From JBEKIK01 sp963845975 (GTDB lineage Bacteria; Planctomycetota; Planctomycetia; Pirellulales; Thermoguttaceae): 64,000 bases of DNA. Shown piece by piece: positions 50,169-59,465 of this stretch. Positions within the stretch are counted from its first letter, which is position 1; every line of letters starts with the position of its first letter. The position numbers were made by a program, and so were the translations under genes. Location: positions 930,001 to 994,000 of the forward strand of contig CAWJUD010000001.1 of the NCBI GenBank assembly GCA_963845975.1, written 5' to 3'. Below the pieces are notes generated by a model. The model had not been told where the DNA came from, ran no database searches, and saw nothing but the letters and a program-made list of their open reading frames with translations.

Positions 50169-50196
50169 TGATGTTGCCGGACTTTTTACGAGTATT

Positions 50197-51558
50197 TTAC
50201 TGTTTATTAAGTTGTTCGAGCAAAGCCGTGGCCTCTTGCTTCATGGTAAATGGGGCAGTGCTTTTCAAGGCGTATTTCAGCAGTGTCTTTGCTTCTTCTT
50301 TGCGACTCTTTTCGCTGGCCACCACGGCCGCGTAATAGGCCGTGTCCGGATTGGGATTTCCAGATGAAGCAGAAATGGCCGCCTGCAAGGTTTTATCTGC
50401 ATCATCGACCTGGTTCAATTTGTACAAGACCCAGCCGTAGGTGGAGGCGGCTTCCACGGCGTTGTTCGTTTTTTGATATCGCTGCATGTTGTCCGAGGCA
50501 TATCCAAGTGCGCTGTGCTTCTTGGCCATGTCTTTTTGTTCGACCAGGGCCAAGGCAAGGTTGTTTTTGGCGGCAAAATTGTCGGGCTCTTTCAGGTGAG
50601 CGGACTCGAAGTTTATTTCCGCGGCCTTGTAATCTTTCTGAAACAAGGCGACCACACCGCGGACTATTTTGGCGTCCAGGGAAGCGGGGTCGATTCGCAA
50701 TGCAGCCGCAGCCCGGTTTTGAGCGTCTTCGAGTTGCCCGTTTTCCAGGGCTATTTGTGCGGCCACCAACTGGGTATTCAGATCATCCTGGGCCGCCTTC
50801 AATGCCGCAGTTATCCACTTCTTGGCATTTTCCTTATCGCCGGATTGTTGATAATACAGGGCCAGAATCGCTTCGGGCGTCAAAACCTTGGGATCTGCGG
50901 CTTTGGCCTCTTTCAGCTTGGCCAGTGCGCCTTCCATGTCTTTCTGTTTAAAGAGCACCGTACCAAATTGTTGCAGGGCCTGGGCGTTTTTCGGGTCCAA
51001 TTTCAGCCATTGCTCTAAATATTTTTTCGCCGTGGCCCAATCCTCGCGCGATTGATAAACCTGGGCCAGTCCGCTGACTACGGCAGGCGATAAAACTTCC
51101 TTTCGCTTGGGATTCTTGTCAAGCTTGGGCAAAAGCGTGCTGGCCTTGCCCATTAGCAATTCGGCCTCGGTTATGCGCCGATCACGCAATGCAATTTGAG
51201 CCAGGAGAATATAAGCCTCGGGATCGTCGGGAGTTTTTTGAATTCCTGTTTCCAAGGCCTGCAAAACTCCTTGTGGCATGTTGGCTGCGTTGTAAATCTG
51301 GGCTAGAAGCACATATGGCGGAGGAAGGTCCGGATTTTTTTTGACTGCCGCTTCAAGTAATTTCAAGGCGCCGTCCAGATCTCGATCCTTAAAACGCGCC
51401 AAAGCATCGGTGATTTCCTGCATTTGGGGCTGTTTTTCCGTACCGACGCCTGATTGGCCGGCCGGGACCGGCTCTGCGCCGGCGAATTGGGATCCTAAAA
51501 TCAAGCCGGCAGTTAACAAGATTACTGCCGATACCGTGCGATAAGATAACAAATTCAT
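50197..51558 (-). CDS. Exported TPR-repeat protein
   Basis: 453 aa. Signal peptide VSAVILLTAGLILGSQFAGA, then around ten TPR units: for example ALKLLEAAVKKNPDLPPPYV, YLEQWLKLDPKNAQALQQFG and AEINFESAHLKEPDNFAAKN. A recurrent planctomycete-type periplasmic scaffold; no catalytic domain. The C-terminus (YALKSTAPFTMKQEATALLE) is still TPR-like. It is followed by its own terminator, so it is monocistronic. The specific partner is unknown. Not closely similar to the TPR proteins at 5283 or 54043. Confidence 0.8.
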   Translation of the reverse strand: MNLLSYRTVSAVILLTAGLILGSQFAGAEPVPAGQSGVGTEKQPQMQEITDALARFKDRDLDGALKLLEAAVKKNPDLPPPYVLLAQIYNAANMPQGVLQALETGIQKTPDDPEAYILLAQIALRDRRITEAELLMGKASTLLPKLDKNPKRKEVLSPAVVSGLAQVYQSREDWATAKKYLEQWLKLDPKNAQALQQFGTVLFKQKDMEGALAKLKEAKAADPKVLTPEAILALYYQQSGDKENAKKWITAALKAAQDDLNTQLVAAQIALENGQLEDAQNRAAAALRIDPASLDAKIVRGVVALFQKDYKAAEINFESAHLKEPDNFAAKNNLALALVEQKDMAKKHSALGYASDNMQRYQKTNNAVEAASTYGWVLYKLNQVDDADKTLQAAISASSGNPNPDTAYYAAVVASEKSRKEEAKTLLKYALKSTAPFTMKQEATALLEQLNKQ

Positions 51559-51960
51559 GCTTCAACACCCTTTCTTAACGAAATTTTATCAACAACCGGC
51601 CGGAGACCGGGATCTAACCTAAATAACTAGTCTTTTTTAGAGTACGACGGAAAATTGACCTTGGCAAGACCCTCTAAGCGTTCAATGGCAATTAAACCGA
51701 CGTTTGCCGTATGTTTTCGCAGGATTTAACATTCCCGGTAAAATGCTGTTCCTGCGTCCCACCCCTTTTTAGGGTAGGAAATGCCCGAATCCACTCGAAC
51801 TTACTAACTATACGCATTGGGCGGAATAAATGATCGACGACATTTCAGGCAGTCTTGGGCATACCGGCGGGAATGCTTCCCGCTGAGTTGAATTTTTATT
51901 ATGATGCGGGTGGTTTATGTCTATCCAAAATGTGGGCGCATTTTTTAAGGAGGCGCAATA
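51559..51960. other. Divergent intergenic region
   Basis: About 400 bp between the TPR gene and the Spy/CpxP-like gene. AT-rich near 51900-51950, with AAGGAGG just before the plus-strand start. No gene or repeat was recognised. Confidence 0.5.
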
Positions 51961-52398
51961 ATGACGCGGATGGCATTTTTTCGCATGATGTTGTGGACAA
52001 GCATGGCAACAATCACGGCCGGATTGGCCCTCTGGAATAACTCCGCCTTTGCCGCCGATGGAAGCCCTGCGCCTAAAGCAACTGACAAAAGTAAAGGCCC
52101 CAAAGGCCATTTACCGCCTTATTACACCAAAGTTGTCACCGAGGAGCAGCGCGAAAAAATTTACAGTATTCAAGAAGAATACCGGACGAAAATTGAGGCC
52201 GCCCGCGCCCAATTAGATGCCCTGGTCAATGAGGAAAAAGATAAGATTTCCGCAGTCTTGACCGAGGAGCAGAAGAAGAAAGTCGAGGAATTTCAATCCG
52301 CTGCCAAAACGAAAAAGGGAGCCAAAAAAACAGATCCGCAAAAAGCCGATAAAACATCGCCTCTTGTTAACCCGTTAGAACTAAACCAGGATAAATAA
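51961..52398 (+). CDS. Periplasmic Spy/CpxP-like (LTXXQ-type) protein
   Basis: 145 aa. Signal peptide MMLWTSMATITAGLALWNNS ending AFAA. The core is a helical hairpin: VTEEQREKIYSIQEEYRTKI and LVNEEKDKISAVLTEEQKKK with the LTEEQ form of the LTxxQ motif. The C-terminus is Lys-rich and disordered. Spy/CpxP proteins are stress-induced periplasmic chaperones or envelope-stress inhibitors; this is a small divergent member. Start ATG 51961 has a perfect AAGGAGG ribosome-binding site. Confidence 0.7.
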   Translation: MTRMAFFRMMLWTSMATITAGLALWNNSAFAADGSPAPKATDKSKGPKGHLPPYYTKVVTEEQREKIYSIQEEYRTKIEAARAQLDALVNEEKDKISAVLTEEQKKKVEEFQSAAKTKKGAKKTDPQKADKTSPLVNPLELNQDK

Positions 52399-52475
52399 AG
52401 GCGGCCTGCTTAAACCGGTCGGCCACCCGGTGTTATTAAGACGGTCTCAAAAGTATAGAGGCGCAAACAACATAT

Positions 52476-52508
52476 TAACCCTTCCCGCCGGCAAGCGCCG
52501 GAAGGTTA
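52476..52508. repeat. Inverted repeat, possible terminator
   Basis: TTAACCCTTCC and GGAAGGTTAA arms around a CGCCGGC-AA-GCGCCGG stem. It lies between the convergent genes ending at 52398 and 52560. Confidence 0.5.
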
Positions 52509-52559
52509 ATAGCTCCTATTCGTCCGATCGGATCGTTTTTTCGAATCGGCTACGGTCTA

Positions 52560-52784
52560 CTATAAACGCAGCGAGATCATGCGTTTGCGGCCGTTGTCTT
52601 CAAAGTTCAGCTTGTCTTCTCTGGCAAGCCAACCAATAGCCTGCATCACGGCGTCGCGCGGTTCGCCGACCGCTTTTACTAGTTTGGTCAGGTCCATTGG
52701 ACCATTCTCGGACAATAGTTTCCAAACTACGCCTGCAGTTGCGCCAATTTCCGTAGTGTTCGAAACAGAAAATGCTGTTGCCAT
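52560..52784 (-). CDS. Winged-helix DUF2582-type protein
   Basis: 74 aa from ATG 52784, chosen for GAGGT six nt upstream; earlier in-frame ATGs at 52826 and 52796 lack this. TEIGATAGVVWKLLSENGPM, DLTKLVKAVG and AIGWLAREDKLNFEDNGRKR make a small winged helix typical of the DUF2582 family, found in many bacteria and archaea and thought to bind DNA or RNA. Function unknown. It is a single gene. Confidence 0.75.
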   Translation of the reverse strand: MATAFSVSNTTEIGATAGVVWKLLSENGPMDLTKLVKAVGEPRDAVMQAIGWLAREDKLNFEDNGRKRMISLRL

Positions 52785-53043
52785 AATGCTACCTCGCATA
52801 AAATGGGTAACTTGCTGGCTGGGCAATCAACTCAGCCCAGAAAGATTATAACGAATTTTCATGTCATTACTCAAGGGGCTGCTTACAATTGTAATGGCCC
52901 GATTTTTTTATATGGCGATTTAAGTCAAATAAATGATATAGGTGTCTTGGGAAATATAGCATATAAAATCTGATAGTGATAATTATATCAAAAAACGGCA
53001 AATGTATGGCTTATGCAGCCGGTTTGCATATGTTCCCTTGTGT
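52785..53043. other. AT-rich intergenic region
   Basis: AT-rich stretch upstream of the winged-helix gene with no gene seen. It merges into the MITE copy at 53044. Confidence 0.4.
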
Positions 53044-53176
53044 TAATCCCGATTATTCATGACCCAGGACTTTCCATGCGTAATGTAAAATACTAGCCCG
53101 AAGCGCAAGCGAGGGCAAGCAAACCTCTTTCCTCGCTTGCGCTTCGGGCTGGTGTAAATTCACGAATAATGCGGGC
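53044..53176. mobile_element. MITE-like element, family C, copy 2
   Basis: Ends TAATCCCGATTATTC (53044-53058) and GAATAATGCGGG (53164-53175) are imperfect versions of the copy at 49946. The central hairpin AGCCCGAAGCGCAAGCGAGG/CCTCGCTTGCGCTTCGGGCT is intact. The shared core with diverged ends suggests an older insertion. Confidence 0.7.
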
Positions 53177-53187
53177 CCCAAAAAATC

Positions 53188-53227
53188 AAGGGCCTGGCGG
53201 GCAGTGCGGGCAACCAACCAGGCCCTT
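53188..53227 (-). terminator. Terminator for the gene at 53442
   Basis: Minus strand AAGGGCCTGG and CCAGGCCCTT pair perfectly across about 20 nt, followed by a T-rich run (TTGATTTTTTGG). About 215 bp after the gene's stop. Confidence 0.6.
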
Positions 53228-53441
53228 AAACCGTGAAAAAACGGCCTCGTTCCCAAAGGGATTCTCAGGTTGCAATGACAGCAACTCTACCTAAGATTCA
53301 CGGTGATTATACAAGATATCCGATCCTTACATATTGATATACCGGCAAAAACACGAGTCACCAGAAAGCAAACATTTTACTTCATGCAATCGATCTTACG
53401 CATGCTTACTGCAATTGGTTGGCCTGTTTTTTTGAATATTT

Positions 53442-53888
53442 CTAATCTCGGTAGTGCGGGTCTTTTAGGCCATTAAGCAGGCTGATAGTCATTGCCTGAA
53501 AAACGCATTGAATTTGTTCAAATTCCCGATCTTCGGCTTGACAAAATATGGTGTATGTCGCTCGGTTGCATCTCAAACTGCGAATTTGGGCGGTATTGGT
53601 AAAATCAAAAAGGAAAAAATTCAGATCGTAACCGGTCATTTTCCGGCCGGCAAGTGTTTCCTCGACTTGATGGACCTCGAGGCCTTGATATTCCTTTTGC
53701 ATTGCCTCAAGGGCCGCATTTGCCAAATTCAAGGGCTCGACCAAGCCGTGATGCAGCGCAACGGACCAAAATCCTCCTCCAGGACTATAAACTGTCACCG
53801 ATTGATCGCCCGACAGGTTGTCCTCATCCAGCGTCCAATTATCGGGATATAAAAAAGAGAAAGCAGGTCTTTGAAATTGGGCTGGCAT
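53442..53888 (-). CDS. Soluble protein of unknown function (PsbP/DcrB-like fold suspected)
   Basis: 148 aa without a signal peptide. It begins FQRPAFSFLYPDNWTLDEDN and continues with SVTVYSPGGGFWSVALHHGL, LAGRKMTGYDLNFFLFDFTN and YTIFCQAEDREFEQIQCVFQ AM. The F.YP.NW opening, a strand-rich core and the final F..A.F...M.SL helix resemble the PsbP/Mog1/DcrB-like domains. The match is by pattern only. It is a single gene with its own terminator. Confidence 0.5.
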   Translation of the reverse strand: MPAQFQRPAFSFLYPDNWTLDEDNLSGDQSVTVYSPGGGFWSVALHHGLVEPLNLANAALEAMQKEYQGLEVHQVEETLAGRKMTGYDLNFFLFDFTNTAQIRSLRCNRATYTIFCQAEDREFEQIQCVFQAMTISLLNGLKDPHYRD

Positions 53889-54042
53889 GGTAAAAACCGA
53901 AAATTACAACCGCTTTTAGCACAAATTCTAGTAATTATCGTATCAGTTGGGGCTTTCAGGGGGAATAGTACGAAATCGCTGAAATCGGGATGGCAGCAAA
54001 TGCCCTGTTTTGCTAGTGTGCCTTATCCTCTTTTTTTAAAAA

Positions 54043-54957
54043 ATGATCGGTATAATGCTCCAAATCGGCCGAATGGTCTTGTTCTCTGCTGTGCTGGCGC
54101 AGCTAGCGGGCTGCCGTTTGCCAGGCCGGGATGGACCGGTCTCGCAGTCCTTGGCCGAGAGCCGGAACTTATCGCGGCAAGGCGTGGCGGCCATGGAGCG
54201 CGGCGAGCAGCAGCAAGCCGAGGCGCTTTTGGCAAAGGCTGTTAAAGTCTGCCCGTCCGATCCCGAAGCCCGCCGCAATTACGCCGAAACTTTATGGATG
54301 CATGGATCGCAAACCGAAGCCATTGCCCAAATGGAAGAGGTCGCCCGCAACGGCTGTGAAGATGCGACATTTTGGACGCGACTGGCTGAGATGTATTTGG
54401 CCGCCGGGCGCGCCGATGCGGCCGGGCAGAGCGTTCAGCAAGCCTTGGATCTTGATCCCAAATTGGCCTCTGCCTGGGCTGTTCGCGGGCGAGTGATGCG
54501 GGCGTCAGGGCAGCCGCGCCAGGCTTTGGCCGATTATTTGCGGGCATTGGGATATGCCCCGGGCGATAGGAAAATCCTCATCGAAGTGGCGGAATTATAC
54601 CATCAATTGGATCAGCCGGAGCGAGCCCTGCAGACTCTTCAAGTACTGGCCGATTCCTATGCCCCCGGCGAAGAACCCCAGCAGGTGCTATATTTGAGCG
54701 GTATGGCCTACTCTGCCTTAGGCCGGCCCGGCGACGCCATGGAAAGTTTTTCGGCGGCTTTGATCCGCGATAAACCCACCCCCGAAATTCTTTTCCGCTT
54801 GGGCGAGGCGGAACTGCTCGCCGGTCATCAAGACGAGGCCTTAAACGTGCTTCAGCAAGCCCTGGCCCTCGATCCGAAACACCAACCCAGCCGCGAACTG
54901 CTAAACCGCATCGAGTTGGCCCGCCGCCTCCCCGGGCAAGAAAAAGTGCTGCGGTGA
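54043..54957 (+). CDS. TPR-repeat lipoprotein
   Basis: 304 aa. N-terminal LFSAVLAQLAGC is a lipobox (L-A-G-C, Cys24), so it should be lipidated and processed by Lnt. Six or so TPR units follow, including AEALLAKAVKVCPSDPEARR, SVQQALDLDPKLASAWAVRG and ALNVLQQALALDPKHQPSRE. Likely attached to the outer or inner membrane as a scaffold. A terminator follows 40 bp after the stop. The start among the first in-frame ATGs (54043, 54055, 54073) is uncertain. Confidence 0.8.
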   Translation: MIGIMLQIGRMVLFSAVLAQLAGCRLPGRDGPVSQSLAESRNLSRQGVAAMERGEQQQAEALLAKAVKVCPSDPEARRNYAETLWMHGSQTEAIAQMEEVARNGCEDATFWTRLAEMYLAAGRADAAGQSVQQALDLDPKLASAWAVRGRVMRASGQPRQALADYLRALGYAPGDRKILIEVAELYHQLDQPERALQTLQVLADSYAPGEEPQQVLYLSGMAYSALGRPGDAMESFSAALIRDKPTPEILFRLGEAELLAGHQDEALNVLQQALALDPKHQPSRELLNRIELARRLPGQEKVLR

Positions 54958-54997
54958 ATTTCAGGCTGTAAAATCGTCGTAATCGTTACATCTGATT

Positions 54998-55030
54998 AAG
55001 CCCACGGGTTGCAATCCGTGGGCTTTTTTT
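54998..55030 (+). terminator. Rho-independent terminator
   Basis: AAGCCCACGGGTTGCAATCCGTGGGCTT hairpin followed by seven T. It is the same palindrome as at 7343 and 45454 with one change. Confidence 0.8.
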
Positions 55031-55127
55031 CCCGCGTGGAATATGCCCTCAGGGGCGTTTTTACACGCTAGAATTGATTGAGGCAACATAGAGCAGGGTT
55101 TAAGCAAGTTTTCCGGAGATCGCAAAA

Positions 55128-55379
55128 ATGACCCAGATTATGGAATCGCCCGTTGTACAAACTCCTTCCCCAGTGTTTGTAGACCGCCGCAAGCCCGCGG
55201 CCGTCGAGGACATGCCCATCTGCGAACGCCGCCAGTTTAGCAATTCGCATGAAGAGCTTTCACCCGAGGCCGCCGAGTTGGCCCGGGCCATCGACCAATA
55301 CAAGCTCTTCCACCGCCGGCGTTTTATCACCTTCGAGGAAATGCTCGGCGTAATTAAATCGTTGGGCTACAGCCGCTAA
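55128..55379 (+). CDS. Small conserved planctomycete protein
   Basis: 83 aa. Variable N-terminus with DRRK and ERRQF, then the conserved C-terminal half SPEAAELARAIDQYKLFHRR, RFITFEEMLGVIKSLGYSR. I recall this C-terminal pattern in many short planctomycete proteins; no function is known. It probably folds as two helices with a basic RRRF turn. It is monocistronic, flanked by a terminator upstream and a heptamer repeat downstream. Confidence 0.65.
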   Translation: MTQIMESPVVQTPSPVFVDRRKPAAVEDMPICERRQFSNSHEELSPEAAELARAIDQYKLFHRRRFITFEEMLGVIKSLGYSR

Positions 55380-55380
55380 A

Positions 55381-55421
55381 GGGTTCGGGGTTCAGGGTTC
55401 AGAACACAGAGTTCGGGGTTT
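55381..55421. repeat. Heptamer tandem repeat (GGGTTCG/GGGTTCA)
   Basis: Six units GGGTTCG GGGTTCA GGGTTCA GAACACA GAGTTCG GGGTTTT right after the gene stop. A second short run of TACTCCG-type units lies at 55439-55475. Confidence 0.8.
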
Positions 55422-55528
55422 TTGATTCTGAATTGTACTTCCGTCCTCGCATACTCCGTACCTCCGAATTCCTTCCACTAAACCACTTGCGGCAAAGCCG
55501 CTCAGGTTCAAGAAACTTAGCTACCCCG

Positions 55529-56563
55529 CTATGTTGTTCGATAATTACGAAGTTCAGTGTACTCAATTAATCTATCCAATGTAGCTACTGTAAACACCTT
55601 CCCCTTGGTTGCCTTAATAATCTTCTTCATGTCCTCTCGGCGGATTCCAAAACCCCTACCGTCAATACAAGCGATTACTTCAAAGCCCTGCTTCCCGGTG
55701 TTGGCGCGTGCCTCGCTCAATTCACCGAGATGTTGTATCCTAGTCGCTTTGTCCCTGGCCGTTCCATCATCCTCAGTAATCTTTGCCTCTATTACGATTT
55801 TCGGATTGAACTCATCAGGCACGATAAAATCCGGGTTTTGGTCGAATCCCTCAATTCGCTCTGCACGCTTTGTCTTCCTGAAGCTTATGCTTGCCTTAGA
55901 CAACAATTCTTCCACGGGTGATTCCATATAGTCACCCACCATTTCACTAATTGAGTCCCTATGAGAGGCAAATGGACGCCCCAAGAGTCTTTCATACAAC
56001 AACATAGCATACGGTACACCAATCTTGCTTACCGAGAGCAGACTCGGAAGTCCTTCTCTCGTATCGGCCTTGTCCAATCGGTTGATTGTCAATCCTGCTG
56101 GATCCTTTTCTTTAGCCCCTTCCTCCAAGAGATTACATGCCGTATCAATCATTGCCTCGACGTTCTCTGTCAGGCTCATAGGTTTCTCTGGCGCAAGCCT
56201 TATTTTGCGATCTATTCCCCTTGCATAGCCTTGAGTAATGTTTTGCCCGGAATTCTGAGAAGCAACATAAGCCCACTCCGGCGGTGTGAATCCTAATATT
56301 GCGCGAAGTACAATAAATGAGATCGCGTGTTCTTGGACGGCCGATTTGATCGCTTCGCACGTTACATTAGTGAATCCATTTGTCGCCCGCTTCAAGCCCT
56401 CATACCCTTGCTCGAATACGCCGTATTCCACGAAACCTTTACCTTTGGGCATCGTGAGGAAACTGGATTCAAGCGAATTAATCACGGTCTCAACGTATGC
56501 TTCGATATTGGCTTCAATTACACTGAACGGCTTCTCGAACGGGAAAATGCCGGGCCTTTTCAC
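55529..56563 (-). CDS. PD-(D/E)XK restriction endonuclease of the R-M island
   Basis: 344 aa from GTG 56563 with a TAGGAGGT ribosome-binding site. The C-terminal third contains FDQNPDFIVPDEF followed by PKIVIEAKITEDDG, a PD...(D/E)xK nuclease core (Asp near 245, Glu-Ala-Lys near 260). The N-terminal two thirds are helical and unassigned. It starts 9 bp after the methyltransferase stop, so the two are an operon. It most likely cuts DNA that lacks the partner's methylation. The recognition site cannot be read from sequence. Composition is AT-richer than the flanks. Confidence 0.7.
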   Translation of the reverse strand: MKRPGIFPFEKPFSVIEANIEAYVETVINSLESSFLTMPKGKGFVEYGVFEQGYEGLKRATNGFTNVTCEAIKSAVQEHAISFIVLRAILGFTPPEWAYVASQNSGQNITQGYARGIDRKIRLAPEKPMSLTENVEAMIDTACNLLEEGAKEKDPAGLTINRLDKADTREGLPSLLSVSKIGVPYAMLLYERLLGRPFASHRDSISEMVGDYMESPVEELLSKASISFRKTKRAERIEGFDQNPDFIVPDEFNPKIVIEAKITEDDGTARDKATRIQHLGELSEARANTGKQGFEVIACIDGRGFGIRREDMKKIIKATKGKVFTVATLDRLIEYTELRNYRTT

Positions 56564-56572
56564 GGCTACCTC

Positions 56573-58720
56573 CTAAAGTTCAAATAATGTCATAGCCTTC
56601 TGATTCCGTGCTGCCAATGTTTCATCAACTGAGTACATTACCTTATCAATTGATGGAAGCCCTAAGATCGCAGTCTTGAAGATTTCGAGTCGATCTTTTA
56701 TCGGCGTACAGATATTCCATTTTTTGTTTAACTTGTTGACAGCTAATCGGGTAATATGGCCGTTTACTATGCAGTTAATGTCCCCAACGGTCGCCCGATA
56801 GCCTGCTTGAGATAGCGCTTGTATATCACGAACTGTTTCCTCTGTTAGTGTTGATATCGGATCAGTGGGGAAAGCATGCGACTTTGCTCCTTTCCGGCAG
56901 ATGAATACGGTGTCGATAATCGAAGAACCTGTTCCATATATGTGGATTGAGCCACCCATCTCGGCCGGACAAGGAAGTGTTGCGGTGCAAGCCAACCGTG
57001 AATCTAATAAAGCTACCCCAATAGCAAAATATGCAGATATCGTGTTATGGTGGTAGGTAAATGCCAATGGCGCGTTTTGTTTTAATGCAGTTGCCATTGA
57101 GCGGAAAATTTTTGAAAGTCCATCCGTAAAATGTTCAATGCCTCGCTGTCCCGTTACGTTCCCTGTTAGTTCGCTCTCATTACAAGTTGAATGATCTTGG
57201 AAGACCTTATTGTCTGTCCCAATAAGTCTTCGCAGCCATACATAACAGAAATCCATTAATTCAGCATATTGGATGTTACCAAAGTACGGTGGATCTGTAA
57301 ATACAGCGTCTAGACTGTTGGGTTTCCATTGAATTTGTGACGAGTCGCCACAGTTTATAAGTACCTTTCGTTTAGCTCCTCCATTTTTTGACTCCCCAAT
57401 CCATTCACCATTGGTGTAAATGATTTGTTTTTTTTGAGATCTTGTATTAATCTCGTAGGGTTGATCGCAGTATTCCTTGCCTTTGGTATATTTGTCTGTT
57501 ATGTTCAGCCAACCTCCACTTCCAACATTTCCTCCTTTTTTGGACTTGATGCCAAGTAAGTTTGACTCACATTCCACAAGGGACACGGGAAATCCGTGAA
57601 TTGAGAAAACGTCTAAAGATTTCAAGGCCATTGTGTCATAACGGCAGAGCATGTTTTGATAGCGAAGAAGGTCAGATAAATTCGTCGCCAATGCATTCCT
57701 AACTATTTTATCCTGCACTTTGCTGATATATCTGCAACTGATCTCAAGACCAAGCAATTGGCGTGCATTAAACATTTCCCGAAACCTTCGATACCCCCAG
57801 CGAAATAGCCGTTTTGTCTCATCGCCATCGGGTATTGATTCATCGGGAACAAAACGGCATCGGGTACGTTCGAGCCTTGCGATTGCATCTGCAAAGTTTT
57901 GGATATCATTATCGTCCGGCTTCTTGAAAAATCGCCCCTGATGCTTAGAGCGGCAGAGCCTGCAATAGTATTCGATAGCAAACATGCGATGTGCGGGTGG
58001 AGATTTACCATTTGGGTACTTACTTTTTCTACCACAATGCGTACAAGTGGCTATGTTTCGAGATACATTGCCATCCAGACCCAATTTTTGAGAGCAGTTC
58101 AAGCAGTATCCAAGATCTCCCAGGTCTATAGCTTCATTGATGCTTCCGCATTGACGGCACACTATAACATTTGCTGGGTGGCGAATATCCTTTGCAAGTA
58201 GGTATCCCGGCGCAAGATCAAATGATCGTTGGCACCCGGGGCACGTGTGTTGCTTAATCCAAAGAAAATACTTTGCCCAGGCTTGTTCCCCACACAACAC
58301 GCAGTTTGTCTTATACAAGCACCCACATTCCCGTTCTATGGCCGAAATAAGCCGGGCAGTTTCTTCGTGGTAGACCTTTAGGTTTATATGTTCAATCTCC
58401 TGCCGTACAATCCAATATGACATAGGATTAATGTCGTATCCTGTAATGTTGCAACCCAGTCGATTAGCTTCAATTAGAGGAGTGCCACCACCCATGAATG
58501 GGTCCGCAATTTCCAGGTTTGGCAGTTGATTTGTACGGCAAAAAATCTCGGCTACTGGCTTCTCTATGAACTCGGAAAGGATGAGACCGCGAAATAGAGT
58601 ACCCGGACGACGTGCGAACCACTTATGAACTGAAATTATCGGTCGGTAGTTTTGCTGGATTTGCTTTTCGCGCAAAGCCATACGGGCCACAAACGGCACG
58701 TCGAAATGCGTTTCTATCAT
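56573..58720 (-). CDS. DUF1156-type adenine DNA methyltransferase with inserted zinc ribbons
   Basis: 715 aa from ATG 58720, chosen for AAGGAAGG upstream. The N-terminal SVHKWFARRPGTLFRGLILS is the DUF1156 signature. SAM-binding motif I is DPFMGGGTPLIEANRLGCNI (near 75) and motif IV VFTDPPYFGN (near 475). In between lie at least three Cys-x2-Cys ribbons (CVLCGE/CPGC, CRQCGS/CLNC, CTHCGR/CRLC) that probably bind zinc and help target recognition. DUF1156 methylases occur in several anti-phage restriction systems; here the partner is the nuclease at 55529. Frame intact over 2.1 kb. Confidence 0.8.
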   Translation of the reverse strand: MIETHFDVPFVARMALREKQIQQNYRPIISVHKWFARRPGTLFRGLILSEFIEKPVAEIFCRTNQLPNLEIADPFMGGGTPLIEANRLGCNITGYDINPMSYWIVRQEIEHINLKVYHEETARLISAIERECGCLYKTNCVLCGEQAWAKYFLWIKQHTCPGCQRSFDLAPGYLLAKDIRHPANVIVCRQCGSINEAIDLGDLGYCLNCSQKLGLDGNVSRNIATCTHCGRKSKYPNGKSPPAHRMFAIEYYCRLCRSKHQGRFFKKPDDNDIQNFADAIARLERTRCRFVPDESIPDGDETKRLFRWGYRRFREMFNARQLLGLEISCRYISKVQDKIVRNALATNLSDLLRYQNMLCRYDTMALKSLDVFSIHGFPVSLVECESNLLGIKSKKGGNVGSGGWLNITDKYTKGKEYCDQPYEINTRSQKKQIIYTNGEWIGESKNGGAKRKVLINCGDSSQIQWKPNSLDAVFTDPPYFGNIQYAELMDFCYVWLRRLIGTDNKVFQDHSTCNESELTGNVTGQRGIEHFTDGLSKIFRSMATALKQNAPLAFTYHHNTISAYFAIGVALLDSRLACTATLPCPAEMGGSIHIYGTGSSIIDTVFICRKGAKSHAFPTDPISTLTEETVRDIQALSQAGYRATVGDINCIVNGHITRLAVNKLNKKWNICTPIKDRLEIFKTAILGLPSIDKVMYSVDETLAARNQKAMTLFEL

Positions 58721-59073
58721 TTTCCTTCCTTTGAGAACTCTTTCGTTGATACACAGCAATAGAGTTACTTAATCCTACACTATGGAACATTCTCCAGTGC
58801 GTCTTATTGTCCGCATGAGTACTTTCGCTTATCATCCAAACGATTGTCCGATGTATATATACGTTTGAATATATCATTTTCGTTGAAAGCTTCAACAGCC
58901 TCCTGTAGACACCTCGCACTTCATATCTCCGTGTCCTTTGTGCCCTCATTGGTAATTATCTTTTTTCCACCACCTCTGGCCATTCCCTGTCCAATAATTG
59001 CCCTTTTTCATGAAAATCCAACATGCACAAAATCCCCCAAAAATGACCGAAAATCACCAAAAATGACCAACTA
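58721..59073. other. AT-rich region upstream of the R-M operon
   Basis: Contains the promoter area of the R-M operon. AT-rich, no gene recognised. 59030-59075 has short A-tract repeats of CCGAAAATCACCAAAAATGACC type. Confidence 0.4.
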
Positions 59074-59446
59074 TCAAATTTGAGCGCAACTTTTTTTAGG
59101 TGTATTTACCCTAATCGTTTTCCGCATCTCTTTATCCCTCAACCACTTCACTCCGCCCCTCTTCTTGTGTTTTACAAAAAACTTAATTCCTGATTTATCC
59201 CCAATAATTCCCTCCGCAAATTTCTCTGTCCAAAAATTCCAACTGCTTATCCCACAAACCCCTTGCACACCATCCCCCACAAAACTCAAAACATTTTTTT
59301 CTACTACTTAAGAGTGCCAAAAACCGCCGCCGCAACCCCTTATTTTCCAACCCCTTAATCCCTGCCCCATTGGTCGTAAGAATGTTTTTCCCCGTCCACG
59401 ACAAAAAATCCCAAAACCCCCGGCAAATTACTCCCCTTTTTTTCAT
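59074..59446 (-). pseudogene. Possible broken 125-codon gene with extreme purine-strand bias
   Basis: Two overlapping minus-strand frames join into KKRGVICRGFWDFLSWTGKN, then GLENKGLRRRFLALLSS, and continue FVGDGVQGVCGISSWNFWTE and RGGVKWLRDKEMRKTIRVNT to a stop at 59074. The break is at the seven-A run near 59285-59293. No family is recognised. The minus strand is very rich in purines (GGGG, AAAA runs), so both frames may be an artefact of composition. Confidence 0.3.
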
Positions 59447-59465
59447 GCCGCATTAATCATTATCC

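Noticed and set aside
58760..59460. Phage or integrative element boundary beside the R-M island
   Set aside because: No integrase, tRNA or direct-repeat attachment site was found; only composition changes.
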